Positions 1 to 8,598 of a stretch of DNA of 64,000 nucleotides are shown here, piece by piece. This DNA comes from Streptomyces phaeolivaceus (GTDB lineage Bacteria > Actinomycetota > Actinomycetes > Streptomycetales > Streptomycetaceae). The translations under genes and the position numbers were made by a program. Location of the stretch: positions 1,302,001 to 1,366,000 of the forward strand of contig NZ_CP045096.1 of the NCBI RefSeq assembly GCF_009184865.1. Reading direction: 5' to 3'. The notes under the pieces are model-generated. The model worked only from the letters and a program-made list of their open reading frames with translations. It made no database searches and was not told the DNA's origin. Positions within the stretch are counted from its first letter, which is position 1. Each line of letters begins with the position of its first letter.

Positions 1-1
1 G

Positions 2-508
2 GTCGCCGGTCTCGGCCTCGGCTTCCTCGGTGTGCTGACCGTGCTCGGCGCCTGGCAGGGCTTCCACGGCCTCGACGCCACCGGCACCACGCTGGCCCTG
101 CTGGCCTCCCTCAGCTATCCGATCGGCTGGATCTACGTCCGCCGCACCCTGGCCGGCACCACGCACTCCCCGCTCTCCCTCACCGGCACCCAGCTCCTGC
201 TGGCCACCGCCCAACTCGCATTCGTCACCCCGCTGTTCACCACGCTGCCGAGCCGTTTCCCGGTCCTGCCGCTGCTGGCGGTGGTGGCGCTGGGGGCGCT
301 CGGCACGGGTGTCGCGATGCTCGTCCAGTACGGCCTGGTCTCCGAGGTCGGCCCCACGACGGCCCAGATAGTCACCTACTTCATCCCGGTCATCGCCACG
401 GCCGCCGGTGTCGCCCTCCTCGGCGAGTCCCTCACCTGGTCGACACCGGTCGGCGCCGCGATCGTCCTGGCGGGCGCGGCCCTGACCCAGGCCGGATCCC
501 GCGCCTGA
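2..508 (+). CDS. EamA/DMT-family membrane transporter, C-terminal part
   Basis: The reading frame is open from the left edge, so the start lies outside the window. The visible 168 residues are almost all hydrophobic and form about five membrane helices. They end in the pattern typical of the second EamA repeat, with GLVSEVGPTTAQIVTYFIPV followed by a helix containing GEXLTW. This family of drug/metabolite exporters moves small metabolites across the cytoplasmic membrane; the substrate cannot be read from sequence. It converges with the MocR gene, only 16 bases away, and no terminator hairpin is visible between them. A second, separate EamA gene lies at 2711-3718. Confidence 0.85.
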   Translation, partial: VAGLGLGFLGVLTVLGAWQGFHGLDATGTTLALLASLSYPIGWIYVRRTLAGTTHSPLSLTGTQLLLATAQLAFVTPLFTTLPSRFPVLPLLAVVALGALGTGVAMLVQYGLVSEVGPTTAQIVTYFIPVIATAAGVALLGESLTWSTPVGAAIVLAGAALTQAGSRA

Positions 509-524
509 GCCGACGCGGGCGGAA

Positions 525-1841
525 TCAGGCGTAGCCTCCGCCCGCGCCGGGCCCGACCGCCGAGGCCACCGCGTCCGCGAGCCTCCCGATCTCCTCCTCG
601 GTGAGCGTGGACACCGTGATCCGGATCCCCTGCGGGGCGCTCATCCGGAAGCGCGCGCCGGGCGCGACGGCCCAGCCCGCGTGCAGCAGCCGGGCCACCG
701 CGCCGGTCTCGTCCGGGACCCGGATCCACACGTTCATCCCGCTGACGCCGCGCGCCTCGACCCCGCGCCGCGCGAGCGCGCCGATCAGCACGTCCCTCCG
801 CCGCCCGTACGCCGCCGCCACGGCCGGGGCGTCCACCGCGCCAGCGGACCACAGCCGTACGACGGCCCGCTGCACCAGCCGGCTCACCCAGCCCGGCCCC
901 AGCCGCTGCCGTCCCCGCACCCGGTCGACGGTGACGGCGTCCCCGGTGAGCACCGCGAGCCGCAGATCGGGGCCGTACGCCTTGGCGACCGACCGCACGA
1001 ACGCCCAGCTGTGGGTGACCCCGGCCAGCGGATGCAGGGGCTGGTCGACGATCCGGTGGCCGTGGTCGTCCTCGATGAGCAGGGTCTCGGGATGGTCCCG
1101 CAGCACGGCCCGCAGGGCACACGCGCGTGGAGCGCTCACGGCCGCGCCGGTCGGGTTCTGCGCCCGGTCGGTGACGATGAGCGCCCGCGCCCCGGCCGCC
1201 AGTGCCTTGCGTACGTCGTCGGGGAGCGGCCCCTCGTCGTCGACGCCGACCGGGACGACACGCAGCCCGAGCGCCGGGGCGAGGTCGAGCACGCTCCCCC
1301 ACCCGGGGTCCTCGACGGCGACGGCGTCCCCGGGTTTGAGATGGACGGCCAGGATGCGTTCGATGGCGTCGAGCGATCCGGAGGTGACGGCGACCGGCCC
1401 GTCCGGCACCCCGTCGGCGTCCAGCTCGGCCCGCGCGATCCGCGCCAACTCGGGCTCCACGGCCCCCACTCCGTAGAGCACCGGCTCACGGTCGCCCTGC
1501 TCGGCGGCGGCGGCGAACACCTCCGCCAGCGGCGGCAGCAACGCGGTGTCGGGGTTGCCGTCGGCGAGGTCGCGCACCCCCTCCGGCACCCCGACCCGGA
1601 TGTACTCTCGCCCCGTCGTCGCCGGCCGGGGCCGCACCCGGCTCCCCCGCCGCCCGGCGGTCTCGATGACCCCGCGCTCGCGCAGGGTGCGGTAGGCAGC
1701 CGCGACGGTGTTCGGATTCACCCCGAGCCGCACCGCCAACTCCCGCATGGGTGGAAGCAGTTGACCGGGCTCCAGCTCGCCCGCACCCACCGCCTGCTCG
1801 ACACTCGCCGCGATCTCGGCTGCGCGCCGCCCGGTCACCAT
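525..1841 (-). CDS. MocR/PdxR-type regulator (GntR HTH fused to aminotransferase-like domain)
   Basis: This 438-residue protein has two parts. An N-terminal GntR winged helix spans about residues 10-75 (LPPMRELAVRLGVNPNTVAA, then a GVIETAGRRGSRV wing). A PLP-dependent fold-type I aminotransferase-like domain follows from about residue 100 to the end, with the usual NPTG motif (QNPTGAAVS) and SVAKAYGPDLRLAV around the PLP lysine. MocR proteins use PLP as an effector and often control vitamin B6 genes. I chose the ATG at 1841 because GGAG lies 6 bases before it; the frame is open a few codons further. The neighbour transcribed divergently, 50 bp away, is a PPOX-fold protein, the classic partner and probable target. 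Confidence 0.88.
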   Translation of the reverse strand: MVTGRRAAEIAASVEQAVGAGELEPGQLLPPMRELAVRLGVNPNTVAAAYRTLRERGVIETAGRRGSRVRPRPATTGREYIRVGVPEGVRDLADGNPDTALLPPLAEVFAAAAEQGDREPVLYGVGAVEPELARIARAELDADGVPDGPVAVTSGSLDAIERILAVHLKPGDAVAVEDPGWGSVLDLAPALGLRVVPVGVDDEGPLPDDVRKALAAGARALIVTDRAQNPTGAAVSAPRACALRAVLRDHPETLLIEDDHGHRIVDQPLHPLAGVTHSWAFVRSVAKAYGPDLRLAVLTGDAVTVDRVRGRQRLGPGWVSRLVQRAVVRLWSAGAVDAPAVAAAYGRRRDVLIGALARRGVEARGVSGMNVWIRVPDETGAVARLLHAGWAVAPGARFRMSAPQGIRITVSTLTEEEIGRLADAVASAVGPGAGGGYA

Positions 1842-1849
1842 GTATTCTC

Positions 1850-1875
1850 CTAGCACAAACAAGATTATGCACTAG
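1850..1875. promoter_or_regulatory. Candidate MocR operator in the divergent promoter
   Basis: The 50-bp space between the MocR and PPOX genes is AT-rich compared with its surroundings. It contains an imperfect 26-bp palindrome whose arms read CTAGCAC on the left and GCACTAG on the right. MocR regulators commonly bind paired short repeats in such divergent promoters. The assignment to this regulator is an inference from position. Confidence 0.5.
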
Positions 1876-1891
1876 CGCAATGGAGCAGGCA

Positions 1892-2593
1892 ATGACGGGG
1901 CCCCAGCAGCCGACCACACCGATACGGACGACACACCCACCCGCCGCCTACACCCCCACCGCCCGCACCGTCCCGACCCGGTCCGCGCAGAAGGCCTCGT
2001 ACGACAGGGAGTTGGTGCACTCGATCCTCGACGAGGGATACGTCTGCCATCTCGGCTTCGTCCGTGACGGCGCCCCGGTGGTGCTGCCCACGCTGTACGG
2101 ACGGGTCGGCGAGACGCTCTATGTGCACGGTTCGACGGGTTCGCGCCCGCTGCGGATGACGGGCCAGGCCGACCCGGGCCTCCCGGTGTGTCTGACGGTC
2201 ACGCACGTGGACGCGCTGATCCTGGCCCGCTCCGGCTTCCACCACTCGATCAACTACCGCTCGGTGGTGGTGCACGGCATCGCCCACCAGGTCACCGACC
2301 CGGAGGAGCGGCGGATCGCCCTGGACGCGCTGGTCGACCACGTCGTACCGGGACGTTCGCGGGACTCCCGGCCCGCCAACGGCAAGGAGTTCGCGGCCAC
2401 CGCCGTGATCCGCCTCGACCTGGACGAGGTCTCCGCCAAGACCCGCACCGGCGGCGTCAACGACGAGCCCGAGGACCTCACCCTCCCCCACTGGGCCGGA
2501 GTCGTCCCCCTCCGCAAGGGCTACGACACCCCGATCCCGGACCCCGACCTGGCCCCGGGCACCGAACTCCCGGAGTACCTCAGGACGCTGTAG
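1892..2593 (+). CDS. PPOX-fold (pyridoxamine 5'-phosphate oxidase-like) flavoprotein
   Basis: The product is 233 residues. After a proline/threonine-rich N-terminal tail of about 35 residues, the split-barrel PPOX fold starts (CHLGFVRDGAPVVLPTLYGR, then LYVHGSTGSRPLR). A conserved HHSINYRSVVVHG stretch and a C-terminal GVVPLRKGYDTPIPDPDL are characteristic of the FMN/F420-binding PPOX subfamily common in actinomycetes. The start is the ATG at 1892, with GGAG 6 bases upstream, rather than the ATG at 1880. It is divergent from a MocR gene, which fits a vitamin B6 or flavin-linked redox role. The exact substrate is unknown. Confidence 0.82.
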   Translation: MTGPQQPTTPIRTTHPPAAYTPTARTVPTRSAQKASYDRELVHSILDEGYVCHLGFVRDGAPVVLPTLYGRVGETLYVHGSTGSRPLRMTGQADPGLPVCLTVTHVDALILARSGFHHSINYRSVVVHGIAHQVTDPEERRIALDALVDHVVPGRSRDSRPANGKEFAATAVIRLDLDEVSAKTRTGGVNDEPEDLTLPHWAGVVPLRKGYDTPIPDPDLAPGTELPEYLRTL

Positions 2594-2630
2594 GGCGAGG
2601 GGGCTGACGAACCGAAGTGCCGCTTGGGCC

Positions 2631-2663
2631 GCGCCCCGTAAGGGGCGCGGGGAACTGCGCGAG
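2631..2663. repeat. GC-rich intergenic palindromic repeat, copy 1
   Basis: The element contains the hairpin GCGCCCCGTAAGGGGCGC followed by GGGGAACTGCGCGAG. It lies after the PPOX gene and before the 3' end of the convergent EamA gene. The same 32 bases occur in reverse orientation at 55783-55814, and a shorter relative lies at 61583-61604. Its place between convergent 3' ends suggests a shared terminator. Confidence 0.7.
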
Positions 2664-2710
2664 CGACCACACGCGCCCCTCGGCCCGAAACGCACAGGCC
2701 CCCGACGGCG

Positions 2711-3718
2711 TCACCGCCCCCGCCCCACCGACAGCTCAGGCTCGACCTCTTCACCACCGGACGCCACCCTCGGAGACGCCCCCCTCCGCGGCGCGGCCCG
2801 CTGAGCGACGAACGCCCCGGCCAGCACCACCACCCCGCCCACGATCTGCGGCGCCGACAACCGCTCCCCCAGCAACGCCCACGCCAGCATGATCGCGACA
2901 ACCGCCTCAAGACAGCCCACGACGCCCGCCACCTGCGGGGACAACCGCCGTACGGCCACCACCCCGGTGACGTACGCGAGCACCGTGGCGATCAGCACCA
3001 CCCACCCGAGCAGCAGCCAGGCCGGTACGGGCGTCCCGTCCATCCGCGCGGTGCCGCCGAGCACCGCCCACTCCATCCCCCACGGCCGGGCCACCACCGT
3101 GAGCACCACCGCGCCCACCAGCAGCCCGTAGGCGATGACCCCGAGCGGATTCGGCGCCTCGGCCCCCGCTTCGCTCCCCTGGTCGGACAGCACGAAGTAC
3201 CCGGCCTGGCAGCAGGCGGCACCGAGCGCGAGCAGCAGCCCCAGCGGGTCGAAGCTCAGGCCCGACCAGATCTCGACGACACAGGCGAGGCCGCCGACCG
3301 CGAGCACGACCCCGACGGCGGCGGCCCGCGTCACCGGCCGCCGCTGCGCGAACCGCACCCAGCCGAGGACGAGGGCCGGTCCGAGGTACTCCACGAGAAG
3401 GGCGACACCGACGGGGATACGGGAGATCGACGCGAAGTAGAAGGCCTGCACACCGGCCACGGCGAACAGCCCGAACCCGACGAGCAGCGCGGGCCGCCGG
3501 AACACCAGATCCCGGTGGCGCACCGCCAGCGGCAGCATCACCAGCGCGGCCCCCACGACCCGTAGCCACACCACGTGCAGCGGGTCGAGCCCCGCCTCTA
3601 TGAGCGGCTTGCCCGCGGTCCCCGATCCACCGAAGGCGATCGCGGACCCGATCGCGAGCACCAGCCCGACACCGCGCCCGCGGTGCCCCCGACTCCCCTG
3701 AGACGTATGCACCGGCAC
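2711..3718 (-). CDS. EamA/RhaT-family transporter
   Basis: This 335-residue protein has about ten hydrophobic segments and the two-repeat layout of EamA exporters. The first repeat begins LVLAIGSAIAFGGSGTAGKP and the second contains GVVGCLEAVVAIMLAWALLGE. A charged tail of about 25 residues follows the last helix. The GTG at 3718 is the longest in-frame start. No good ribosome-binding site is visible, and a start a few codons later is possible. It lies 75 bp downstream of the Clp-N gene on the same strand. The transported compound is unknown. Confidence 0.85.
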   Translation of the reverse strand: MPVHTSQGSRGHRGRGVGLVLAIGSAIAFGGSGTAGKPLIEAGLDPLHVVWLRVVGAALVMLPLAVRHRDLVFRRPALLVGFGLFAVAGVQAFYFASISRIPVGVALLVEYLGPALVLGWVRFAQRRPVTRAAAVGVVLAVGGLACVVEIWSGLSFDPLGLLLALGAACCQAGYFVLSDQGSEAGAEAPNPLGVIAYGLLVGAVVLTVVARPWGMEWAVLGGTARMDGTPVPAWLLLGWVVLIATVLAYVTGVVAVRRLSPQVAGVVGCLEAVVAIMLAWALLGERLSAPQIVGGVVVLAGAFVAQRAAPRRGASPRVASGGEEVEPELSVGRGR

Positions 3719-3793
3719 ATGATGACAGCCGACGACAGGAGCGTCATCCCCAATGACACCTGTCTCAGCGACTGGACTCCCGGTGACCCCGGC

Positions 3794-4378
3794 TCAGCGC
3801 CCCCGACCACCTCCCACGACGTGCCCCTCGACCGGCTCCGTCCCCGTCCCCTCGTCCGGGTCCTCCCCGATCACGGCGATCCGCCGCGCCACCGCCTCCG
3901 CGTCGACGCCCACGCCGCCCAGCACCTCCATGGCCCGCGACCCGCCGGCCGCGACCAGCACGGCGAGCAGATCGAGACCGTGGGCCGCCCGCTCACCCCG
4001 CAGCACGGCCCGGTCGTACGCCTGTGTCATCACCCGAGCCGCCACGGGCGACCAGCCGGGGGTGCCGGGTGCCCCCGGGACGACACCGGCGTCCTCGACA
4101 CCGATCTGCCAGCGCAGTCCGTAGCCGATGCTGCGCTGCACCAGATAGCCGAGCAGCCGGGCGACCTGCGTCTCGTCGAAGACGGCGCGGACCTCGGCGT
4201 CGGACTCCATGAGCGAGTGCAGCAGATGGGCGGTGTCGATCTGCCGGTCCCCGTCGCGGAGGGCCCGTCTGCGCGCACCGGCGACCACCGAGGCCAGCTC
4301 GTCCGTGAGCCTGTCCTCGATCTCCACGTGGTCCGGACCATGGTCTACGGCCGACTGCCGGGGAATTCGGGATCGCAC
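3794..4378 (-). CDS. Clp N-terminal (Clp-R) domain protein
   Basis: The product is 194 residues. It carries two copies of the Clp repeat fold but no AAA ATPase. The first copy (about 20-90) contains ARRRALRDGDRQIDTAHLLH, and the second (about 110-170) contains AYDRAVLRGERAAHGLDLLA. Stand-alone Clp-R proteins are frequent in Streptomyces and may act as adaptors or decoys for ClpC/ClpB, but this is not established. The start is uncertain: GTG at 4378 with a GAAGGG sequence close by, or an internal GTG near 4327. The C-terminal end is glycine-rich and probably disordered. Confidence 0.75.
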   Translation of the reverse strand: MRSRIPRQSAVDHGPDHVEIEDRLTDELASVVAGARRRALRDGDRQIDTAHLLHSLMESDAEVRAVFDETQVARLLGYLVQRSIGYGLRWQIGVEDAGVVPGAPGTPGWSPVAARVMTQAYDRAVLRGERAAHGLDLLAVLVAAGGSRAMEVLGGVGVDAEAVARRIAVIGEDPDEGTGTEPVEGHVVGGGRGR

Positions 4379-4451
4379 CCCTTCACCCCATCAGTCCCAC
4401 CGCCCTCCGGTCATCCACGAAAGGAAGCATCTTCGCGTCCGACACAGGTTG

Positions 4452-4481
4452 CGTAGGGAGGAGCCACGTCTCCTCCCTACG
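4452..4481. terminator. Perfect 12-bp hairpin upstream of the SRPBCC gene
   Basis: CGTAGGGAGGAG and CTCCTCCCTACG pair perfectly around a 6-base loop. The hairpin lies between the divergent starts of the Clp-N gene and the SRPBCC gene. There is no following T-run. It could be a terminator for incoming transcription, or a regulatory structure. Note that its left arm contains an AGGAG ribosome-binding-like sequence. Confidence 0.5.
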
Positions 4482-4638
4482 GATGAGATCCGACCGCTCC
4501 GCCTCAGGCGCGCGCGCCTCCTTGCCCCGCACCCCGCACACGCCCCGGACCGATCCCTGACACTTCATCAGTATTGAATGTTCCGGCCCCCACGACTACG
4601 TTCCGCGACACCAGCGTCCGAGACGAAGGGGTTGTCGC

Positions 4639-5067
4639 ATGGCCGATGTCAGCGCGGAGGCACGCATCGAGGCGCCCGCCGAGCAGGTCTGGGCCCGGCT
4701 CGTCGACTGGCCCGCGTACGGCGAGTGGAACGCGACCCACACCGGCTTCCCCAAGGGCGGCCCGGAGACCCTCGCGGTGGGCGGCACCTTCCAGGAGAAC
4801 CTGCGGCTGATGGGTTTCCCGGCGGAGGTCGAGTGGACCATCGCCGAACTGGAGCCCGCCCGCACCCTGGCCATCGAGGGCAAGGGCCCGATGGCCGTGG
4901 ACCTCGCCACCCGCTACACCCTCACCCCCGACGGCGACGCCACCCGGGTCCGTATCGACGGCCGGTTCACCGGCGCCGCCGTCTCCCTGATGGCGGGCAA
5001 GCTCAAGGACTCCGCCACGGCCGCGCTCGGCGAGTCGCTGCGCAAACTGAGCGCCCTCGTCAGCTGA
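4639..5067 (+). CDS. SRPBCC (polyketide cyclase/START-like) family protein
   Basis: The protein is 142 residues, the full length of a single SRPBCC domain. It begins with the typical strand and helix VSAEARIEAPAEQVWARLVD, then W-x-x-WN (WPAYGEWNATH), and ends in a long C-terminal amphipathic helix (LKDSATAALGESLRKL). These domains form a hydrophobic pocket for lipophilic ligands; no specific ligand can be named. The start at 4639 has GAAGGGG about 8 bases upstream. It converges with the PadR gene, and a strong hairpin separates the two. Confidence 0.82.
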   Translation: MADVSAEARIEAPAEQVWARLVDWPAYGEWNATHTGFPKGGPETLAVGGTFQENLRLMGFPAEVEWTIAELEPARTLAIEGKGPMAVDLATRYTLTPDGDATRVRIDGRFTGAAVSLMAGKLKDSATAALGESLRKLSALVS

Positions 5068-5109
5068 TCCCGCGCCCCACACCACCACCCGCACGCCCCA
5101 CGCACACGC

Positions 5110-5145
5110 GAGGGCGCCCCGCGGAAACCTCCACGGGGCGCCCTC
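5110..5145. terminator. Bidirectional terminator hairpin
   Basis: A perfect 12-bp stem (GAGGGCGCCCCG with its complement) and a 12-base loop sit between the convergent SRPBCC and PadR genes. There is no T-run, as is usual in Streptomyces. Confidence 0.75.
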
Positions 5146-5200
5146 ACTCACCGCTCACCCACACACTGCCTCAACCCACGTCGACCCAGTCCTAGTCGGC

Positions 5201-5839
5201 TCAGTCCTCGTCGGCGAGGATCAGATACAGCTTCTTGCGGGCTTCGTTGATCACGGTCAGCGCCTTGTCGCGCTGGTCCTTGTCGCCGGTCTTCCAGACC
5301 TGGCCGAACGCCTCCATCAGACCGAAGCCGGCCTGCCGGATCTCGCTCAGCGCCTCCCAGTCGACCCCGCGCGAGGCCTCTTCCCAAGGAGCCTCGGGCC
5401 CCTCGTCGGCCGCGGTGCGACCGGCCTCGGTGAGCGAGAACAGCTTCTTGCCGCCCTCGGTCGCGCTGGCGATCAGCCCCTCGTCCTCCAGCAACTGGAG
5501 GGTGGGGTACACCGAACCGGGGCTGGGCTTCCACGCCCCGCCACTGCGCTCGGCGATCTCCTGGATCATCTCGTAGCCGTGCATGGGCCTGTCCTTGAGA
5601 AGAGCCAGGATCGACGCGCGCACATCGCCGCGCCGCGCCCTGCCCCTCGGTCCGCCTCGGCCGCGCCCACCCCAGGGGCCCCCACCGAACGGTCCGAACG
5701 GCCCGGGACCACCATGGCCCGGCCCGAAGGGCCCGAAGGCGGCGCGCAGCGCCTCGGCGTCACCTCGGCCGTGGGGGTGCTCCCCACCACGGCGTCCATG
5801 TCCACGCTCGAATCCGAAGTCCTGTCCACGGGAACTCAT
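5201..5839 (-). CDS. PadR-family transcriptional regulator
   Basis: This 212-residue repressor has a long glycine/phenylalanine/arginine-rich N-terminal tail (about residues 1-70, with FGPFGPGHGGPGPFGPFGGG). The PadR winged helix follows (VRASILALLKDRPMHGYEMI, SPGSVYPTLQLLEDEGLI) and then a C-terminal helical dimerisation segment ending DED. The ATG at 5839 is preferred because GGAG lies 8 bases before it; a GTG at 5848 overlaps that site. PadR proteins usually repress their own gene and a nearby transporter or detoxification gene. No obvious target is adjacent. Confidence 0.9.
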   Translation of the reverse strand: MSSRGQDFGFERGHGRRGGEHPHGRGDAEALRAAFGPFGPGHGGPGPFGPFGGGPWGGRGRGGPRGRARRGDVRASILALLKDRPMHGYEMIQEIAERSGGAWKPSPGSVYPTLQLLEDEGLIASATEGGKKLFSLTEAGRTAADEGPEAPWEEASRGVDWEALSEIRQAGFGLMEAFGQVWKTGDKDQRDKALTVINEARKKLYLILADED

Positions 5840-5882
5840 CGCAATCACTCCATTCCATCGTTGATCTGTCGCGATGCCTCAA

Positions 5883-5892
5883 CGATATATCG
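5883..5892. promoter_or_regulatory. Candidate PadR operator
   Basis: A perfect palindrome CGATATATCG lies 44 bases upstream of the PadR start, in otherwise GC-rich DNA. Such ATATCG-containing palindromes are frequent before actinobacterial padR genes. Binding is inferred. Confidence 0.45.
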
Positions 5893-6020
5893 GGACCGGT
5901 CGCATGACAACCCCCGGTCCATGTCTCCCTCGCGATCCACCCCACCGCCACGGACACCGCTTCCGCGATCGGCCACGTTCTCCGCACGCCGCCGCATCGC
6001 ACGCCGGTCACCCCGCCGCC

Positions 6021-6035
6021 TAGGGTGCGGGAATG
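6021..6035 (+). promoter_or_regulatory. Leaderless-type promoter of the SDR gene
   Basis: TAGGGT ends 6 bases before the ATG at 6033 and no Shine-Dalgarno sequence is present. A transcript from this -10 would begin at or next to the start codon. Confidence 0.55.
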
Positions 6036-6812
6036 ATCTCCAACAGCTACCTCGCGTCACTGTTCTCGCTGGACGGCCGCGTCGCCGTCGTGACGGGCGG
6101 CAGCTCCGGCATCGGCAAGGCCATCACCGGAGCCCTCGCCCGCGCGGGAGCGAGCGTGGTGATCGTCGCGCGCAAGGAGGCTGAACTGACGGCCACGGTC
6201 GACGAGTTGACGGCGGACGGCTGCCGGGCGGCCCGAGTGAGCGCCGACCTGAGCACCCGCGCCGGCGTACGCGCGGCGGCCGAGCAGGCGGTAGAGGCGT
6301 TCGGCGAGCCCGACATCCTCGTCAACAGCGCCGGCGTCAACCTGCGCCCGCCGATGAGCGAGCTGGGCGAGGACGTGTGGGACACCACCATGGCCCTGAA
6401 CCTGGACGCACCCTTCCTGCTGGGCCAGCGCTTCGGCCCCGGCATGGCCGAGCGGGGCTACGGCCGCATCATCCACATCACCTCCCAGCAGGCACACCGG
6501 GCGTTCGTCCGCAGCGGCGCGTACGGCGTCTCCAAGGGCGCCCTGGAGTCACTGGCCCGGTCACAGGCCGAGGAGTGGTCGCCGCACGGCGTCACCTGCA
6601 ACACCCTGGTCCCCGGCTTCGTCCCGACCTCGCTCAACACCAGGCTGTCGTCCGACCCGGAGGCCGTGGCCGCCCTCGCCGCGCGCACCCTGGCCGGCCG
6701 CAACGGCCTGGCCGAGGACTTCGCCGGGGCGGCCGTGTTCCTGGCGGGCCGCTCCGCCGGCTACATCACCGGGCAGTCGATCTTCGTGGACGGCGGCTTC
6801 TCGGTCCACTGA
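6033..6812 (+). CDS. Short-chain dehydrogenase/reductase
   Basis: The 259-residue protein is a classical SDR. The NAD(P)-binding motif TGGSSGIGK is at about residues 21-29, the NSAG motif follows (LVNSAGVN), and the catalytic tyrosine/lysine are in YGVSKGAL near residue 160 with a Ser in ITSQQ upstream. It ends with the standard GQSIFVDGGFSVH. The overall pattern resembles gluconate 5-dehydrogenase and 3-oxoacyl-ACP reductase types. VARK after the second strand suggests NADPH use. It is monocistronic, between PadR (divergent) and phzF-like (same direction). The substrate is not defined by sequence. Confidence 0.9.
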   Translation: MISNSYLASLFSLDGRVAVVTGGSSGIGKAITGALARAGASVVIVARKEAELTATVDELTADGCRAARVSADLSTRAGVRAAAEQAVEAFGEPDILVNSAGVNLRPPMSELGEDVWDTTMALNLDAPFLLGQRFGPGMAERGYGRIIHITSQQAHRAFVRSGAYGVSKGALESLARSQAEEWSPHGVTCNTLVPGFVPTSLNTRLSSDPEAVAALAARTLAGRNGLAEDFAGAAVFLAGRSAGYITGQSIFVDGGFSVH

Positions 6813-6923
6813 CCGACCGACCCCACACCGTACGAGGCCGCGCGCCCCGCCGAAGCCCACTGGCCCCCGAAAACCGGTCCACCTTCCTGGAATTGGCCTT
6901 GGCCCGCGGCTCCTCGGACCACC

Positions 6924-6938
6924 TAGCGTCGTCCCATG
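6924..6938 (+). promoter_or_regulatory. Leaderless-type promoter of the PhzF-like gene
   Basis: TAGCGT ends 6 bases before the ATG at 6936. TTGGCC lies 19 bases further upstream as a possible -35. There is no ribosome-binding site. Confidence 0.55.
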
Positions 6939-7745
6939 CGCATTCGTATCGTCGACGCCTTCACCGACCGCCCCTTCTCCGGCAACCCCGCCGGAGTCCT
7001 CCTCCTCGACGCCTTCCCCGACGACGCCTGGCTGCAGGACGTGGCCAAGGAGGTCAACCACGCCGAGACCGCGTTCGCCCACCCCCTCCCCGACGGCGGC
7101 CAGGCCGACTGGGCACTGCGCTGGTTCACCCCGGTCGCCGAGGTGGCGATGTGCGGCCACGCCACCCTGGCCACCGCGCACGTCCTGACCAGTACGCACA
7201 CCCACGAGGGCCCGGTCCGGTTCGCCACCCGCAGCGGTGTCCTCGTCGCCACACCCCGCCCGGACGGCTCCCTCACCCTCGACTTCCCGACCGCGCCCCT
7301 CACCCCGGTCGCCGTCCCCGAGGGCGTCGCCGAGGCCCTCGGAGCCGAGCCGCTCGGGGCCGTCGACACCGGCCCGAACCTCGGCGACCTGCTGGTGGAA
7401 CTCGCCGACGAGAAGACGGTCCTGGGCCTCGCCCCCGACCTGCGCTCCCTCGGCCGCTACTCCGCGCGCGGCCTCATCGCCACCGCCCGCGCCGAGGACC
7501 CCACCGCCGGCCACGACTACGTCTCGCGCTGCTTCTTCCCCAACCTCGGCATCGACGAGGACCCGGTCACGGGCAGCGCCCACACCGCGCTCGCCCCGTA
7601 CTGGTCCGCGCGCCTGGGCAACCCGGACCTCACCGGCCTCCAGGCCTCCGCCCGCTCGGGCAACGTCCGGACCGAGCTCCGCGGCGACCGCACCCTGCTC
7701 TCCGGCCGCGCGGTCACCGTCATCGACGGCGAACTCCTCGCCTGA
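6936..7745 (+). CDS. PhzF-family epimerase/isomerase-like protein
   Basis: The 269-residue sequence matches the two-lobed PhzF fold. It has DAFTDRPFSGNPAGVLLL at the N-terminus and the catalytic glutamate in NHAETAF (about residue 45). The conserved MCGHATLATAHVL (about 70) and the C-terminal half motif DEDPVTGSAHTALAPYW are also present. PhzF of phenazine synthesis isomerises DHHA. Most actinomycete homologues are not in phenazine clusters and have unknown substrates, and no phenazine genes are nearby here. The gene probably has a leaderless transcript. Confidence 0.88.
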   Translation: MRIRIVDAFTDRPFSGNPAGVLLLDAFPDDAWLQDVAKEVNHAETAFAHPLPDGGQADWALRWFTPVAEVAMCGHATLATAHVLTSTHTHEGPVRFATRSGVLVATPRPDGSLTLDFPTAPLTPVAVPEGVAEALGAEPLGAVDTGPNLGDLLVELADEKTVLGLAPDLRSLGRYSARGLIATARAEDPTAGHDYVSRCFFPNLGIDEDPVTGSAHTALAPYWSARLGNPDLTGLQASARSGNVRTELRGDRTLLSGRAVTVIDGELLA

Positions 7746-7797
7746 CCGCACGGTCCCCACCGCGACCACCGCGCCGCCCGGGACCGTACGCCACCGC

Positions 7798-8598
7798 TCA
7801 CGGGGTCGGCAGCCAGGGCACCTTCCCCGCCAGCAGCGCGTATCCCACGAACGCCCCGATGTCGAGCAGCGAGTGGGCCACCACCAGCGGGCCCACTCGC
7901 CCCCACCGCCGGTACAGATAGACGAAGACCACGCCCATCACCATGTTGCCGATGAAGCCGCCGATGCCCTGGTAGAGGTGGTACGAGCCGCGCAGCACCG
8001 AGCTGGCGGCGAGCGCGCTGCCCGGCGACCAGCCCAGCTGCTGGAGCCGGCGCAGCAGATACGCGACCACGATGACCTCTTCGAGGACCGCGTTCTGGAT
8101 CGCGGAGAGGATCAGCACGGGGTACTTCCACCACACCTCGGGCAGCGCCTCCGGCACCACCGTGAGGTTGAAGCCGAGTTCGCGGGCCGCCAGATAGAAG
8201 GCGATGCCCGTGCTGCCGATCACCGCGGCGATCGCCGCGCCCCGCCCGAGGTCGGGCCATGGCCTCGTCCGGTCGAACCCGAGGGTGCGCAGCCCGGCGC
8301 CCTCGCGCAGCAGGAAGTGCGCGACCAGGGCGACGGGCACCAGGGCGGTCGTGATCCCGAAGAGCTGCCACGCGAGGTCGAGCCAGGGCCGCCCCGGCGC
8401 GGCCGAGGCGTTCATGGTGGCCGCCTGGTCCTTCAGCCCGCCCGGCCTGGTGACCGAGCCGATGAAGCTGATCAGCGCGGACACCCCGCTCGCGCCGAGC
8501 GAGACCGCGAGGACGAGCAGTGTCTCGTCCCTCAGGATCCGTCGCCCCGGCCGCTCCCCCGGCAACGCACCCTCAACCGACTCCGCCTGCCCCTGCAC
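7798..8598 (-). CDS. CPBP-family intramembrane protease
   Basis: The 266-residue protein has about seven hydrophobic segments. The CPBP (Abi/Rce1-like) motifs are visible: the paired glutamates in AVLEEVIVVAYLLRRL, a downstream SYHLYQG histidine motif, and a C-terminal VVAHSLLD histidine. The residue after EExxx is Ala-Tyr instead of the usual W/F-R-G, so activity is likely but not certain. Such proteases process membrane or prenylated substrates and bacteriocin-like peptides. The start is the GTG at 8598, with GGAGG a few bases upstream. It lies 119 bp downstream of the glutamate-cysteine ligase family gene and may be cotranscribed with it. Confidence 0.85.
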   Translation of the reverse strand: MQGQAESVEGALPGERPGRRILRDETLLVLAVSLGASGVSALISFIGSVTRPGGLKDQAATMNASAAPGRPWLDLAWQLFGITTALVPVALVAHFLLREGAGLRTLGFDRTRPWPDLGRGAAIAAVIGSTGIAFYLAARELGFNLTVVPEALPEVWWKYPVLILSAIQNAVLEEVIVVAYLLRRLQQLGWSPGSALAASSVLRGSYHLYQGIGGFIGNMVMGVVFVYLYRRWGRVGPLVVAHSLLDIGAFVGYALLAGKVPWLPTP

